A DNA stretch of 64,000 bases, from contig JACRCQ010000076.1 of assembly GCA_016218915.1 (NCBI GenBank), forward strand, positions 36,618 to 100,617, read 5' to 3'. Shown here one piece after another: positions 48,239-56,751 of this stretch. The stretch is from Deltaproteobacteria bacterium. GTDB taxonomy: Bacteria > Myxococcota_A > Polyangia > Polyangiales > Polyangiaceae. A model generated the notes under the pieces. It was not told the origin of the DNA. It searched no databases and saw only the letters and a list, made by a program, of their open reading frames with translations. Each line of letters starts with the position of its first letter. The stretch's first letter is position 1. A program made the position numbers and the translations under genes.

Positions 48239-49957
48239 TCAGAGTCGCTCCGAGCGCGACGGCGGATCCGGGAAGGCAGGAGGGGGCTCGTCCGCGGTCT
48301 GCCTGGGTGGAGCAGGCGCATCGCCGGAAGGGGGGCGCGGGCCTGGGTCCGCATCGCCCTTCTTTTTTCGCGGAGCCAGCGCGATGAAGAGCATGGCGGC
48401 CAAGGCGAGAACACCGATGGCAACCGCTGCAGCATAGCGGCGCCACGAAGCCTGACGGGTCTCGGTGTCGTGCTCGGCGCGCTCGAGGGCAGCGCGCGCT
48501 CGGGCATTGCCTGGATCGAGGTCCACCGCTCTCTTGAGCAACGAGACGTCGACGAGGCCGCGCACTGCGAGCTCCTCGGCGTCGAGCAGGGCCTGCTCGC
48601 TCTGCACGCTCTTGACGTTCGGTCCATTCGGGTCGAGAAGCTCCGCGCGCCTGAGGGCAGCGCGAGCGGCGACGCGATCCTTGTCGCGCAACGCCCGCGC
48701 CTGATCGAGGTAGGCTGGGGCCATCTCGGCCTTGCGCGCGAATCCAGGGGCGCGTGCGAGCACGCGATCAAAGCTCTTGATCGCCTCGTCGAGCTTGCCC
48801 TCTTTGTAGCGGGCAAAGCCCTCGTCGGCCATGCTGTAGACCTCGGAGAGACGTGCGCGATCGTAGGCGGAGAACAGCTCGATGGCGATGCGCTTCCAGT
48901 CCCAACCCGATTCGGCCTTGCGACCGGTCAGGTTCTCGAACGCTTCACGCAGCTGCCAGCGTGCGGGCTCGCCGATCTGGCCGATCGCTTCGCGCGCAGC
49001 TTCACGGACCTGGAGCCGATCGCTGTTGGCGTAGGTGACGATCACGCGGACCGCCTCGACCTCGCGTGCGCGCCCGTAGGCGCGAAGGATGTCTGCGAGC
49101 ACCTGATTGTCCGCGGTGCGGACCGCCTCGCCGGGGATCACCTTGCCGAGCACGTCGAGGCGTCGCTCAGCCCAGGTTCGGACCATGCGCGAATCGTGGT
49201 ACTTGGCCTCGATCAAGGCAGGGACCGCGTGGTCGCCCATGCGCTCGAGCTGGCGCTGCACATCGATGCGGAACAGGTCACCGAAGTAGGTGTAGCCGTT
49301 GATGATCTCGCGCGCGGCAGCGGTCGTGCCGATGCACACGCAGGCTCTCTGCAGCGCGAGCACGGTCACAAGGTCCTTGTAGCCGGGCTTGTCGCGTTCG
49401 CTCAGGGCGAGCACTGCACCGAGCGCGTCGTTGCCGGACGGGTCGATCAGCTTGTGATCGCAGGCCGATGTGGTGGAAGCGTTTGGAGCCTTGTCCGTCG
49501 GCTCGGATGCGGGCTTCTCCTTGTGATGACGCTTGCCTGCGTCCGGATTCTTGTCTGCAGGGGGCTCATCGTCAGGCTCGCTCGCTTTCCCTTTCTTGCG
49601 GGACTTTTCGAGCAGCTTGGCCATGCCGTCGCGGTCCGCGGTCTTGCGCAAGGCCACCAGCTTCGCGGCGATCGCCGGCAGGATGGTCGCGTCCGAGTCG
49701 GCGAGATCCGCCATGGCATTGCGACGAGCGGCCTCGTCCGGGCCCGAGAGCTTTGCGAGGTGCTCATCGAGCTCGGAGACTGCGGTCGGCTCCGGGGCCG
49801 GCAGGGTGGTCGGCTGGGGCGCCGGGATCGTGGGCGCAGGAATCGCGGCCGAGGTTTCCGCCGGCGGAGATGCCGAGGGGGACTGTCCTGATGCCGGCTG
49901 TGAAGCCGATGCGAGGAAAGCGACGATCAGGACGAGCTCGGGACGGATTGCACGCAT
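48239..49957 (-). CDS. Secreted/anchored HEAT- and TPR-repeat protein
   Basis: 572 residues. Signal peptide to about residue 24, then a Pro-rich stretch and a Lys/Glu-rich region. HEAT-like helical pairs follow (DVQRQLERMGDHAVPALIEAKYHDSRMVRTWAERRLDVLG in parts; LQVREAAREAIGQIGEPARWQL), then TPR units (GFARYKEGKLDEAIKSFDRVLARAPGFARKAEM in parts). A single membrane segment (YAAAVAIGVLALAAMLFIALA) lies near residue 520, with a Pro-rich tail. Such proteins scaffold complexes. 33 bp after the acylphosphatase gene. Confidence 0.72.
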   Translation of the reverse strand: MRAIRPELVLIVAFLASASQPASGQSPSASPPAETSAAIPAPTIPAPQPTTLPAPEPTAVSELDEHLAKLSGPDEAARRNAMADLADSDATILPAIAAKLVALRKTADRDGMAKLLEKSRKKGKASEPDDEPPADKNPDAGKRHHKEKPASEPTDKAPNASTTSACDHKLIDPSGNDALGAVLALSERDKPGYKDLVTVLALQRACVCIGTTAAAREIINGYTYFGDLFRIDVQRQLERMGDHAVPALIEAKYHDSRMVRTWAERRLDVLGKVIPGEAVRTADNQVLADILRAYGRAREVEAVRVIVTYANSDRLQVREAAREAIGQIGEPARWQLREAFENLTGRKAESGWDWKRIAIELFSAYDRARLSEVYSMADEGFARYKEGKLDEAIKSFDRVLARAPGFARKAEMAPAYLDQARALRDKDRVAARAALRRAELLDPNGPNVKSVQSEQALLDAEELAVRGLVDVSLLKRAVDLDPGNARARAALERAEHDTETRQASWRRYAAAVAIGVLALAAMLFIALAPRKKKGDADPGPRPPSGDAPAPPRQTADEPPPAFPDPPSRSERL

Positions 49958-49989
49958 GGTTCAAAGAGGAAACGCCGCAGCAGGGAGAG

Positions 49990-50268
49990 CTAGTCCACGG
50001 TGCGGAAGTCGTGGAACTCGCCTGTGAAGGCACGCCATCGGACGTCGACGTTGTCTACCCGAGCTGCGCTCGGTCCATGGTTGGTCCAGCCGATGAAGTC
50101 GCGCAAGACCTCCTCGTCGCCTTCTGCGACCAGCTCCACGGTGCCGTCCGGGCGATTCTTGGCAAAGCCGGTCACGCCGAGCGTCCTTGCTTCACGCTGC
50201 GCGCTGGCCCTGAAGAAAACTCCCTGGACCCTCCCACGAACCACCAGATGAACCTGCTTGAGTGCCAT
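49990..50268 (-). CDS. acyP: Acylphosphatase
   Basis: 92 residues, complete: VRGRVQGVFFRASAQREA holds the substrate-binding Arg, and FAKNRPDGTVELVAEGDEE the catalytic Asn. Hydrolyses carboxyl-phosphate bonds such as in acetyl- or 1,3-bisphosphoglyceryl phosphate. Flanked by the pyruvate-kinase-like gene 64 bp upstream and the TPR protein gene downstream; both small-molecule enzymes act on acyl- or enol-phosphates, which may be coincidence. Confidence 0.93.
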   Translation of the reverse strand: MALKQVHLVVRGRVQGVFFRASAQREARTLGVTGFAKNRPDGTVELVAEGDEEVLRDFIGWTNHGPSAARVDNVDVRWRAFTGEFHDFRTVD

Positions 50269-50332
50269 GACGGTATGAAAAGGTCGTAGCGTCAGGGAGC
50301 GGCTTGTGCAACGGACATCGCCCCATCGAGGC

Positions 50333-51283
50333 TCACGCGCCGAATGCGAGCAGCAATTCCGCGGCCGAACGCACGGCTCGGACCGGGTCTGTGCCGATCG
50401 CGGTCTCGTCCGAGAGCACGATCCCGGCGTATCCGCGCTGAATTACGTCGAACAGGTGACACACCTCGGAGCGCGTCGGTGCAGCATGCGCGGTGAGGTG
50501 TTCGAGGACCTGCCCTGCCAGAAGCGTTGGGGGGCAAGCTGCAGGACGGAATTGCGCCAGCCAGCGTGCGAGCGCTGCAGGGCCGAGCTGCGCGCCGAGA
50601 TCGCCCCTGCAGATCCAGACCGTGTCCACGATGCGCTGGATCGACCCGAGCTGAGCGATGGCCTCCTGGCGTTCGATCTTGCCGATGACCGGGCAAAGCG
50701 GTGCGCGATCGCGAACCCAGCTCGCTTCGTGTCCGTCGGCCATGAACGAGATCGCGAACGCGATCGGTGGGGAGCTGATGGCCACGCGAACATGCTCTTG
50801 ATCCGCGTGCGTCAGATCATCGAGAGCGACAGGGTGCTCGACCACGTTGACGCCTTTGCGAGGCCGCAGCACGCCGCCCAGAGTGACCTCTGCGCGCAGC
50901 GTGGTCCTGGCTGCATCGACGACCCTGACGCGCACGCGGTCATCGTCGATGCTCAAGGTGTCGCCCTGTCCGACGCAGCGGAACAGCTCCGGGTGCGGTA
51001 TGGGGATCGAGCCAGCGGGGGGTTGGTCGCAGGTGAAGTCCAGCACGTCGCCTGGGACGACGGTCCAGTCCTGGAACGTGCCGAGACGCATCTTGGCGCC
51101 TTGAAGGTCGACGATCACGGTGGTGTCCGGGGCCTGGGCACGAACGGTCGCGATAGCAGCGCCGAGCGCCGCAGGGGACATGTGGGAGGCATTGAGTCGC
51201 AGGGCAGAGGCGCCAGCGGCAACGATGGCAGGGGCGAGGTGAAGGGAAGCCGGGCCTAGGGTGGCGACGAGCTGCAGGGGCAT
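50333..51283 (-). CDS. Pyruvate kinase-like protein lacking the C-terminal domain
   Basis: 316 residues starting at ATG 51283. The barrel and B domain of pyruvate kinase are recognisable: LVATLGPASLHLAPAIVAAG, VIGKIERQEAI (catalytic Lys region), WICRGDLGAQLG (metal/substrate loop) and APTRSEVCHLFDVIQRGYAGIVLSDETA. The allosteric C-terminal domain is absent (normal enzymes have about 470 residues) and several consensus blocks are altered (LNASHMS for LNFSHG). Could be a divergent pyruvate kinase or a related enolpyruvate-phosphate enzyme. Divergent from prfB, with 99 bp between. Confidence 0.72.
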   Translation of the reverse strand: MPLQLVATLGPASLHLAPAIVAAGASALRLNASHMSPAALGAAIATVRAQAPDTTVIVDLQGAKMRLGTFQDWTVVPGDVLDFTCDQPPAGSIPIPHPELFRCVGQGDTLSIDDDRVRVRVVDAARTTLRAEVTLGGVLRPRKGVNVVEHPVALDDLTHADQEHVRVAISSPPIAFAISFMADGHEASWVRDRAPLCPVIGKIERQEAIAQLGSIQRIVDTVWICRGDLGAQLGPAALARWLAQFRPAACPPTLLAGQVLEHLTAHAAPTRSEVCHLFDVIQRGYAGIVLSDETAIGTDPVRAVRSAAELLLAFGA

Positions 51284-51382
51284 GGGGGGATACAAGCACA
51301 AGGCGCGGAGGATTGAACGCGCCGCGCGTTTTTCGCAGCGTTGTCGTTGCGCGAGCGGGCGGAATGCCCTAAGAACCCCATC

Positions 51383-52526
51383 ATGCTCGCTGAAACACGT
51401 GACAAAATCTTGGACCTCCAAAGGCGTTTTGAGGCGCTAAGGGGGCATCTTTGACGTCCCGAAACTGACCGCAGAGCTGGAGAAGCTGAACCAGCAGGCT
51501 GGATCGCCTGACATCTGGAACGACCAGGCGCGAGCGCAGGCCCTGCTTCGGCAGCGTTCCGGCGTGGAGCAGAAGCTCGAAGGGATCACGAAGCTGGGCC
51601 GTGAGCTGGGCGACGTGGCCGAGTACTTCGAGCTTGCCGCGATGGAGAACGACGAGTCGGCGCTCAAGGACGCGGAGAGCCAGGTCGAGGTGCTCGACAA
51701 GCACATCCGCGAAGCCGAGCTTCGCAGGATGCTCTCCGGGCCCGTGGATCACGCTGCAGCGATCGTGTCGATCCATCCTGGCACCGGCGGAACCGATGCC
51801 AAGGACTGGGCGCAGATGCTCCTGCGGATGTACATGCGCTGGTGCGAGACGCGCGGGTTCAAGACCGACGTCATCGACATGCAGGAGGGCGACGAAGCTG
51901 GCATCGACAGCGTGTCGTTCACGGTCAACGGGGACAACGCGTACGGGTATCTGCGCTCGGAGATCGGGGTGCATCGGCTGGTACGCATCAGCCCGTTCGA
52001 CGGCAACGCGCGCCGGCAGACGTCGTTTGCCGCGGTGGAGGTCACGCCTGACATCGAGGACGAGATCAACATCGAGGTCAAGGACGAGGACCTGGACATC
52101 ACGACGATGCGCGCTGGCGGCAAGGGCGGGCAGAACGTGAACAAGGTCGAGACAGCGGTGCGTCTGCGGCACCTGCCGACGAACATCATGATCGTGTGTC
52201 GGGCCGAGCGGAGCCAGCTCCAGAATCGCCGGATGGCGCTCAAGATGCTCAAGGCGAAGCTCTACGACATCGAGATGACGAAGCGCGAGGAGCAGGCAGC
52301 GGCGGCGGCAGCGGCCAAGACTGCGATCGCGTGGGGCAACCAGATCCGGTCGTACGTGCTTCAGCCCTACCGATTGGTCAAGGACCTGCGCACGGGCTAC
52401 GAGATCGGCAATGTGGACGCGGTGCTCGACGGCGATCTCGATGCCTTCATCGAGGCGTATCTGCTGGCAGCTGCGGGTGGGAAGGTGAAGAAGGGCGGCG
52501 TGGTGGAGGCGGTGGAGCCGGACTGA
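51383..52526 (+). CDS. prfB: Peptide chain release factor 2 (programmed +1 frameshift)
   Basis: ATG at 51383 opens 23 codons ([16 protein letters not shown], then RGHL) ending at TGA 51452-51454. Translation must shift +1 on CTT to read GAC (51453) and continue to 52526, about 380 residues. The shift site AGG-GGG-CAT-CTT-TGA-C has the internal SD and slippery CTT as in most bacterial prfB genes. Codon-recognition motif ISPF (about SPF, UGA/UAA) and the GGQ loop [13 protein letters not shown] are present. No clear SD before the ATG; TAAGAA ends 7 nt upstream, consistent with a short leader. Confidence 0.95.
51440..51455 (+). promoter_or_regulatory. prfB programmed frameshift site
   Basis: AGGGGG (internal Shine-Dalgarno) lies 3 nt before CTTTGAC; the in-frame TGA at 51452-51454 is bypassed by a +1 shift. 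RF2 itself reads this UGA, giving autoregulation, as known for prfB. Confidence 0.93.
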
Positions 52527-52669
52527 GCCTGGTCTGGATTGGCCCCTGTCCCGCGGCCTGCCTCTGGCGCAATCGTGTGCGTTCTTGCGCGGTATCCATC
52601 ACCGCGCGCGATGGATCAGGCGAAATTCTCGCCTTGCTTCCCGCTCACATGCCGATCTAAGGCTCGAGC

Positions 52670-53257
52670 ATGTCGACGTGTCCGAGCTGCAACAGCCGAA
52701 AGGGCAAGCGTCCGTGTCAGGCCCGTTCCGCACCGGTGTGCTCGCAGTGCTGCGGCACCTCACGCGAGCCGACGGCTTGCGCAGGCTGCGCGTTCTACAA
52801 GGCGCCCAGCCGCAAGTACGATTCCTTGCCCCGCTTCAGCCCGGGTGAGATGGAGGATTCGACGAAGCTCCAGGAGATCGCCTTCCCTGTCGAGGCTGCC
52901 GTCTGCTCGCTCGATAGGCAGCGCGGCTTCAAGCTCACCGACGCTCAGGCGATTGAGGTCTTGGAGGTACTGCTGGACCTCTACGAATTCGGTGATTCCA
53001 TGGAAGTTGCGGCTGCGCGTATCCGCGCCCTGGACTGCCAGAGCGTCGTCGACCTGGTGCAACGCGAGCTGCAGCCGTTCGACCGCCCCACGATCGCCAA
53101 GGTGCTCGCCACCACGCGGTTCGTTGCACGCCGTCGTGCAGTGGGCGGACGGCATCACGTCGCGGTGCTCCAGTCGTACGTTGGGTCCTTCGTGAGCCCC
53201 GGCGTTGGATTGCGAGTCTTGGCAGACGGAACCGAGGTCGCCGTTCAGGGGCTGTGA
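52670..53257 (+). CDS. Protein with Cys-rich N-terminal zinc-finger-like region
   Basis: 195 residues. The first 45 hold ten or more cysteines in CX2C pairs (CPSCNSRKGKRPC, CSQCCGTSREPTACAGC), likely two zinc sites. The remainder is mixed alpha/beta without a recognised motif (DAQAIEVLEVLLDLYEFG, VAVLQSYVGSFVSPGVGLRVL). No signal peptide. Start ATG at 52670 puts the Cys region at the N-terminus. Near-featureless context between prfB and the FGE-like gene. Function unknown. Confidence 0.65.
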   Translation: MSTCPSCNSRKGKRPCQARSAPVCSQCCGTSREPTACAGCAFYKAPSRKYDSLPRFSPGEMEDSTKLQEIAFPVEAAVCSLDRQRGFKLTDAQAIEVLEVLLDLYEFGDSMEVAAARIRALDCQSVVDLVQRELQPFDRPTIAKVLATTRFVARRRAVGGRHHVAVLQSYVGSFVSPGVGLRVLADGTEVAVQGL

Positions 53258-53317
53258 GGCCCACGCCTCCGCGTTCCCTTTGCCTCGCAGCGCGCTTCAT
53301 GGCACATCGGCCATGAC

Positions 53318-54466
53318 GTGCGGTCTGCTGTCCTTCGCGTGGTGTTGGTTGCGGTCGGCCTGATGGGCGTGGCCGGGTTCATCTGCGCCGCGATCGAGCC
53401 GTCCGAGGCCCTTGCAACGGGCAACACCAAGAAGAAGGGCAAGCAGGGCAAGGGGCACAAGCATGGGCGTCCTGGGGCTGCCGCGTCGGCTACGGCGCGC
53501 CCGATCGAGCGCACGCAGCCCTATGATTCCTGTCCGCCGGAGATGGTGTCCGTGCGCGGGCGGTTCTGCATCGATCGATACGAAGCGGCCACTGTGGACA
53601 AGACGACGGACCGGGAGCTGTCGCCGTACTACCCGCCGAATCCGAAGCTGCTCACCTGGGTGATGAACACGTGGGCCACGCAGCTTGCGCGGGATCGGGC
53701 GCAGGCGTTCGGGTGGATCGACGCTGGGGCTCCGGATGGGGGGAAAGAGCAGGATGCGGCGGCAGCGCAGCTGGTGGCAGTGTCGTGGGAGCCGGAAGCA
53801 GGGGTGACGATCTGGGAGGGGGGCGTACCGGAAGGGGGAACGATCGCGCGCGCGCAGGTGGATGGTGGGCCTGCGGTGCTTCCTCTGGGCGTGGTGATGG
53901 ACTTGCCGGAAGTGCCAGCGTGGCAGCGCGGGGTGGCGTTTTCGGCCAAGGCGGTGTCACGGGCCGGGGTGATACCGCAGGGGAGCACACCGGGATTCGT
54001 GGCGCCGGAGGCGTGTCGGGCCGCGGGCAAGCGTCTGTGTCGCGAGGAGGAGTGGGTGACTGCGTGCAAGGGGGAGAAGGGCACGAAGTACCCCTACGGC
54101 GAGCAGTATCGGCAAGGGGCGTGCAACGTGTTCCGGGCCGATCATCCGGCGCGGATTCTTCACGGCAATGCTTCCGAGGGGTTGAGCGACCCGAGGCTGA
54201 ACCAGGTGGTGTACGAGAACGCGGCGATGCTTCGGGAGACGGGCGGCAGCCCGTTGTGCAAGAGCGTGTGGGGCAACGACGCGATCTACGACATGGTGGG
54301 CAACGTCGACGAATGGGTGGACGATCCGGAGGGGATGTTTCTGGGGGGATTCTATTCGCGCGCGACGCGAAACGGCTGCGAGTCGAAGATCACGGCGCAT
54401 CCGCTGGCGTACTTCGACTACTCGCTCGGGCTGCGGTGCTGCGCGGATCTGGCGGGAGCCTTCTGA
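53318..54466 (+). CDS. Secreted FGE/SUMF1-like (sulfatase-modifying factor family) protein
   Basis: 382 residues from a GTG start. Signal peptide to about residue 32, a Lys/Gly/His-rich linker, then a C-type-lectin-like FGE domain: DSCPPEMVSVRGRFCIDRYEAA at the start, GFVAPEACRAAGKRLCREEEWVTAC, YDMVGNVDEWVDDP and the closing LGLRCCADL. The family includes formylglycine-generating enzymes and many non-catalytic surface binding proteins. A serine/threonine kinase-independent, exported role is inferred. Conserved catalytic Cys pair of true FGE cannot be confirmed by eye. Confidence 0.75.
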   Translation: MRSAVLRVVLVAVGLMGVAGFICAAIEPSEALATGNTKKKGKQGKGHKHGRPGAAASATARPIERTQPYDSCPPEMVSVRGRFCIDRYEAATVDKTTDRELSPYYPPNPKLLTWVMNTWATQLARDRAQAFGWIDAGAPDGGKEQDAAAAQLVAVSWEPEAGVTIWEGGVPEGGTIARAQVDGGPAVLPLGVVMDLPEVPAWQRGVAFSAKAVSRAGVIPQGSTPGFVAPEACRAAGKRLCREEEWVTACKGEKGTKYPYGEQYRQGACNVFRADHPARILHGNASEGLSDPRLNQVVYENAAMLRETGGSPLCKSVWGNDAIYDMVGNVDEWVDDPEGMFLGGFYSRATRNGCESKITAHPLAYFDYSLGLRCCADLAGAF

Positions 54467-54554
54467 AAGCGTTTGACGTTGGCGCGGCGGTGAGTACCCT
54501 TTGGCCTCCGATCTTTGAAAAGAGGTGCGTCGAGGCCTGGCTGGCTCCTGCCTG

Positions 54555-54639
54555 GGAGGAGTGGCCGAGTGGTCGAAGGCAGCGGTTTTGAAAACCGCCG
54601 TATCGCAAGGTACCGGGGGTTCGAATCCCTCCTCCTCCG
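54555..54639 (+). tRNA. tRNA-Ser (anticodon TGA)
   Basis: 85 nt without encoded CCA. Acceptor GGAGGAG/CTCCTCC, anticodon loop TTTGAAA between GCGGT and ACCGC, a long variable arm and a TTCGAAT T-loop. It is a class II tRNA, as expected for serine. Precedes the tRNA-Ser(GCT) gene by 51 nt. Confidence 0.93.
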
Positions 54640-54687
54640 CTACGAAACGGTACGGAATCAGGGGGAGGGAGCAGGGTCTCGACGACA

Positions 54688-56034
54688 TCAGGAGAGGTGA
54701 CCGAGTGGCCGAAGGTACCCGCTTGCTAAGCGGGCGTAGGTCAAAAGCCTACCGAGGGTTCGAATCCCTCCCTCTCCGCAATCATTCCGACCACTTAGAG
54801 CTGCTGAGGACCAATCCAGGACCAATCCGGAGGGGTTCTTGGGGGTCAACAAGCTCTCCGGTAGGGGAGGGAACACCTGCCCGAAACCATCCCGAAGCAC
54901 CTCTGCTTCGCGAATGTAGATCTCCGTGGTCGAGTACTCCTCGTGCCCAGCGCGGAACTTGATCTTCCGCATCTCGTCCCCTCGGATTGCCATCCAGGTG
55001 ATGCCGGTGGCGCGAAGGTCGTAGAAGCGCATCGGGAGGCTCGCGTCGTCGCCCTTGAACAACTCGGCCCGGGTGATCCCTGCCTTCCTCAACCAGTGCC
55101 GCAGGCCACGAGAGAGATCTCGATCGCTGGGAAGCTGGATCACAATCCCCGTCCCTCCGCTCTCCGCGTGCAGAGCGCAAAGCAACGGCATCAACTCGGG
55201 CTCGACCGTGAAGCGCCGCGTCTGCTCAGTCTTGGTGCTCTTCTCCACCTTCGCCTTGGCATCCCAGGCATGCTTGATGTTGACCGTGGCCTGGTCGATG
55301 TTGATGTCCCGGTCCATGCGGAGCACGCGAAGCTCGCCCGGTCGCGCGTAGAGGTAGACGTTGAGCGCCACGATGCGCCGCCACACCAACGGGACCTCCT
55401 CGCTCGCCACGAACTGCAAGAACTCGGCGGGGTAGAGGTACTGCTTCCCCCGCTTCCCGCCTCGGTCAGGTGGCGCAACGCCAGCACAGGGGTTGTCGGT
55501 GCGGACGCGCAAGGCACGGGTCTTCGATCCGCACGAATCTCGCATCATCTTCGACAGAACGCCCCAGTTGTTCTGGGCGGTCTTCCAGTGCAGCTCGCCA
55601 TCCTGCACCTTGGCGTCGGTCTCCTCGACCCAGGCTTCGATGTCCGCGCGTTCCACGTCCACGACCAGCTTGCCGCCCAGCGAAGGCTCGATCCACTTGC
55701 GGTACCGCCCATGATCGCCGCCCGCGCAGCCCAACCCTCGCGCCTTGCGATCCTTCACCCAACGATCGACCCAGGTGTTCAAGGTCTCGCCCGTGCTGGT
55801 GGTTGCTTCCTCCGGGCGGGTTGGCGTTTCCTTTTCACGGGCACGGCGTTTGGGGGCGCGCATGCCTTCCGCGTCCCAGAGTCTGACAGCCAGATCCGCC
55901 GCGAGCTGCGTCGCTTCATCCTTCGAGAGCCCCGGCTTGAAGTGGTACCAGGGGCGCGTGCCATCAGGCTTTCGGATCCGCGCCTTGTAGTGATCACCGT
56001 CCCACACAACGGTCCCTGTGCGCGGACGTGCCAT
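54688..56034 (-). CDS. int: Tyrosine-recombinase integrase
   Basis: 448 residues. N-terminal AP2-like arm (VVWDGDHYKARIRKPDG), SAM-like core-binding domain (TLNTWVDRWVKDRKARG) and catalytic domain: Arg in ARPGELRVLRM, Lys-region strand, YDLRATGITW (box II Arg; the usual His is Tyr), HEEYSTTEIYIREAE with the active Tyr. The final about 37 residues (ALSGRNDCGEGG...GHLS) are the antisense reading of tRNA-Ser(GCT); the stop is 3 nt beyond the tRNA 5' end. So the C-terminus depends on the host tRNA. ATG at 56034 is 2 nt after the RHH gene stop. Confidence 0.9.
   Translation of the reverse strand: MARPRTGTVVWDGDHYKARIRKPDGTRPWYHFKPGLSKDEATQLAADLAVRLWDAEGMRAPKRRAREKETPTRPEEATTSTGETLNTWVDRWVKDRKARGLGCAGGDHGRYRKWIEPSLGGKLVVDVERADIEAWVEETDAKVQDGELHWKTAQNNWGVLSKMMRDSCGSKTRALRVRTDNPCAGVAPPDRGGKRGKQYLYPAEFLQFVASEEVPLVWRRIVALNVYLYARPGELRVLRMDRDINIDQATVNIKHAWDAKAKVEKSTKTEQTRRFTVEPELMPLLCALHAESGGTGIVIQLPSDRDLSRGLRHWLRKAGITRAELFKGDDASLPMRFYDLRATGITWMAIRGDEMRKIKFRAGHEEYSTTEIYIREAEVLRDGFGQVFPPLPESLLTPKNPSGLVLDWSSAALSGRNDCGEGGIRTLGRLLTYARLASGYLRPLGHLS
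54691..54778 (+). tRNA. tRNA-Ser (anticodon GCT), integration site
   Basis: 88 nt without CCA. Acceptor GGAGAGG/CCTCTCC, anticodon loop TTGCTAA between CCCGC and GCGGG, long variable arm, TTCGAAT T-loop. Intact, so it should function. The mobile element begins at its 3' end; the integrase frame on the minus strand runs all the way through this gene. Confidence 0.94.
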
Positions 56035-56036
56035 GA

Positions 56037-56273
56037 CTACTTCCTCCCCTTCGTTGAGCGAGGTCGTCGAACCAGCGTTCGCTGCCCGTGCCGCTCAGCG
56101 TACATGTGGCGAACCAGCTGGCGCACGAGGTCGGCCACGGAGATCCCTTCCTCGTCAGCGAGCTGTCGCATCATCTCGATCTCGTCGGGCGACATGCGTG
56201 CGGTGAACATCTTCGTGCGGATCAGGACCATCGGCTTGGAGTGTAGCACACGTATATACGTTGACCTGCTCAT
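56037..56273 (-). CDS. Small ribbon-helix-helix (CopG/Arc-like) DNA-binding protein
   Basis: 78 residues with a basic N-terminus and MFTARMSPDEIEMMRQLADEEGISVADLVRQLVRHMY, a strand-helix-helix RHH pattern. Such proteins act as repressors or excision-directionality factors in mobile elements. Start ATG at 56273 overlaps the stop of the upstream gene (ATGA); the inner ATG at 56231 is an alternative. Directly upstream of int, so a role in int control is likely but inferred. Confidence 0.7.
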   Translation of the reverse strand: MSRSTYIRVLHSKPMVLIRTKMFTARMSPDEIEMMRQLADEEGISVADLVRQLVRHMYAERHGQRTLVRRPRSTKGRK

Positions 56274-56695
56274 TTCGCCCCTGCTTCGCGGATGCCGCGT
56301 TCCTTCATCCATTCTGCGACCGATCCCGGCTCGGACCGGTCAGCGGGCGCGGTGCGTGCGTGCCCCTCGATGAACGCGTGCACGTCGGACCTGCGCGCAA
56401 GCAACCGGTTGGTCCCCGGCGGACTGAAGGTCGGAAACGCACCTGCCTTGGCGTCGTCGTAGAAGCGACGACGACCGAGGGGATATGAATTGGCCTCGTA
56501 GTAGCGAGCATCTTCTTCATCGCCGGAGACGTCGGTGCCAACGGCGGTCAACAGTTCGCGAGCAGCGGCCAGCGCCGCGTGCGCGGCGTCAATAGCGGTG
56601 AGTGCGGCGACCATGGCTCTGCGCACGGTCGGGCGGACGGGCTGATCCAGCCCCGTCCCGTGGTGTCCCGCCATTTTGGACTTGCCGCGTTCCAT
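56270..56695 (-). CDS. HTH/excisionase-like DNA-binding protein
   Basis: 141 residues. The C-terminal half, YPLGRRRFYDDAKAGAFPTF, then TNRLLARRSDVHAFI, follows the pattern of HTH_17/MerR-like excisionase domains (a turn, a GXXP-type wing, then RRSDVXAFI). The N-terminal half is an Ala-rich helical segment (MVAALTAIDAAHAALAAARELL). Stop overlaps the RHH start. Probably the excisionase or a regulator of the element. Confidence 0.6.
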   Translation of the reverse strand: MERGKSKMAGHHGTGLDQPVRPTVRRAMVAALTAIDAAHAALAAARELLTAVGTDVSGDEEDARYYEANSYPLGRRRFYDDAKAGAFPTFSPPGTNRLLARRSDVHAFIEGHARTAPADRSEPGSVAEWMKERGIREAGAK

Positions 56696-56751
56696 CTCGA
56701 TCTCAAGGAGACTCCGCGGAGGTCGCCCTGCCCTTCGGTTTGGATCGGACC

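Noticed and set aside
54500-54700. Frames with GGIRTL/GHLS-like ends
   Set aside because: These are translations of the two serine tRNA genes; only the integrase frame that truly continues into the tRNA was kept.
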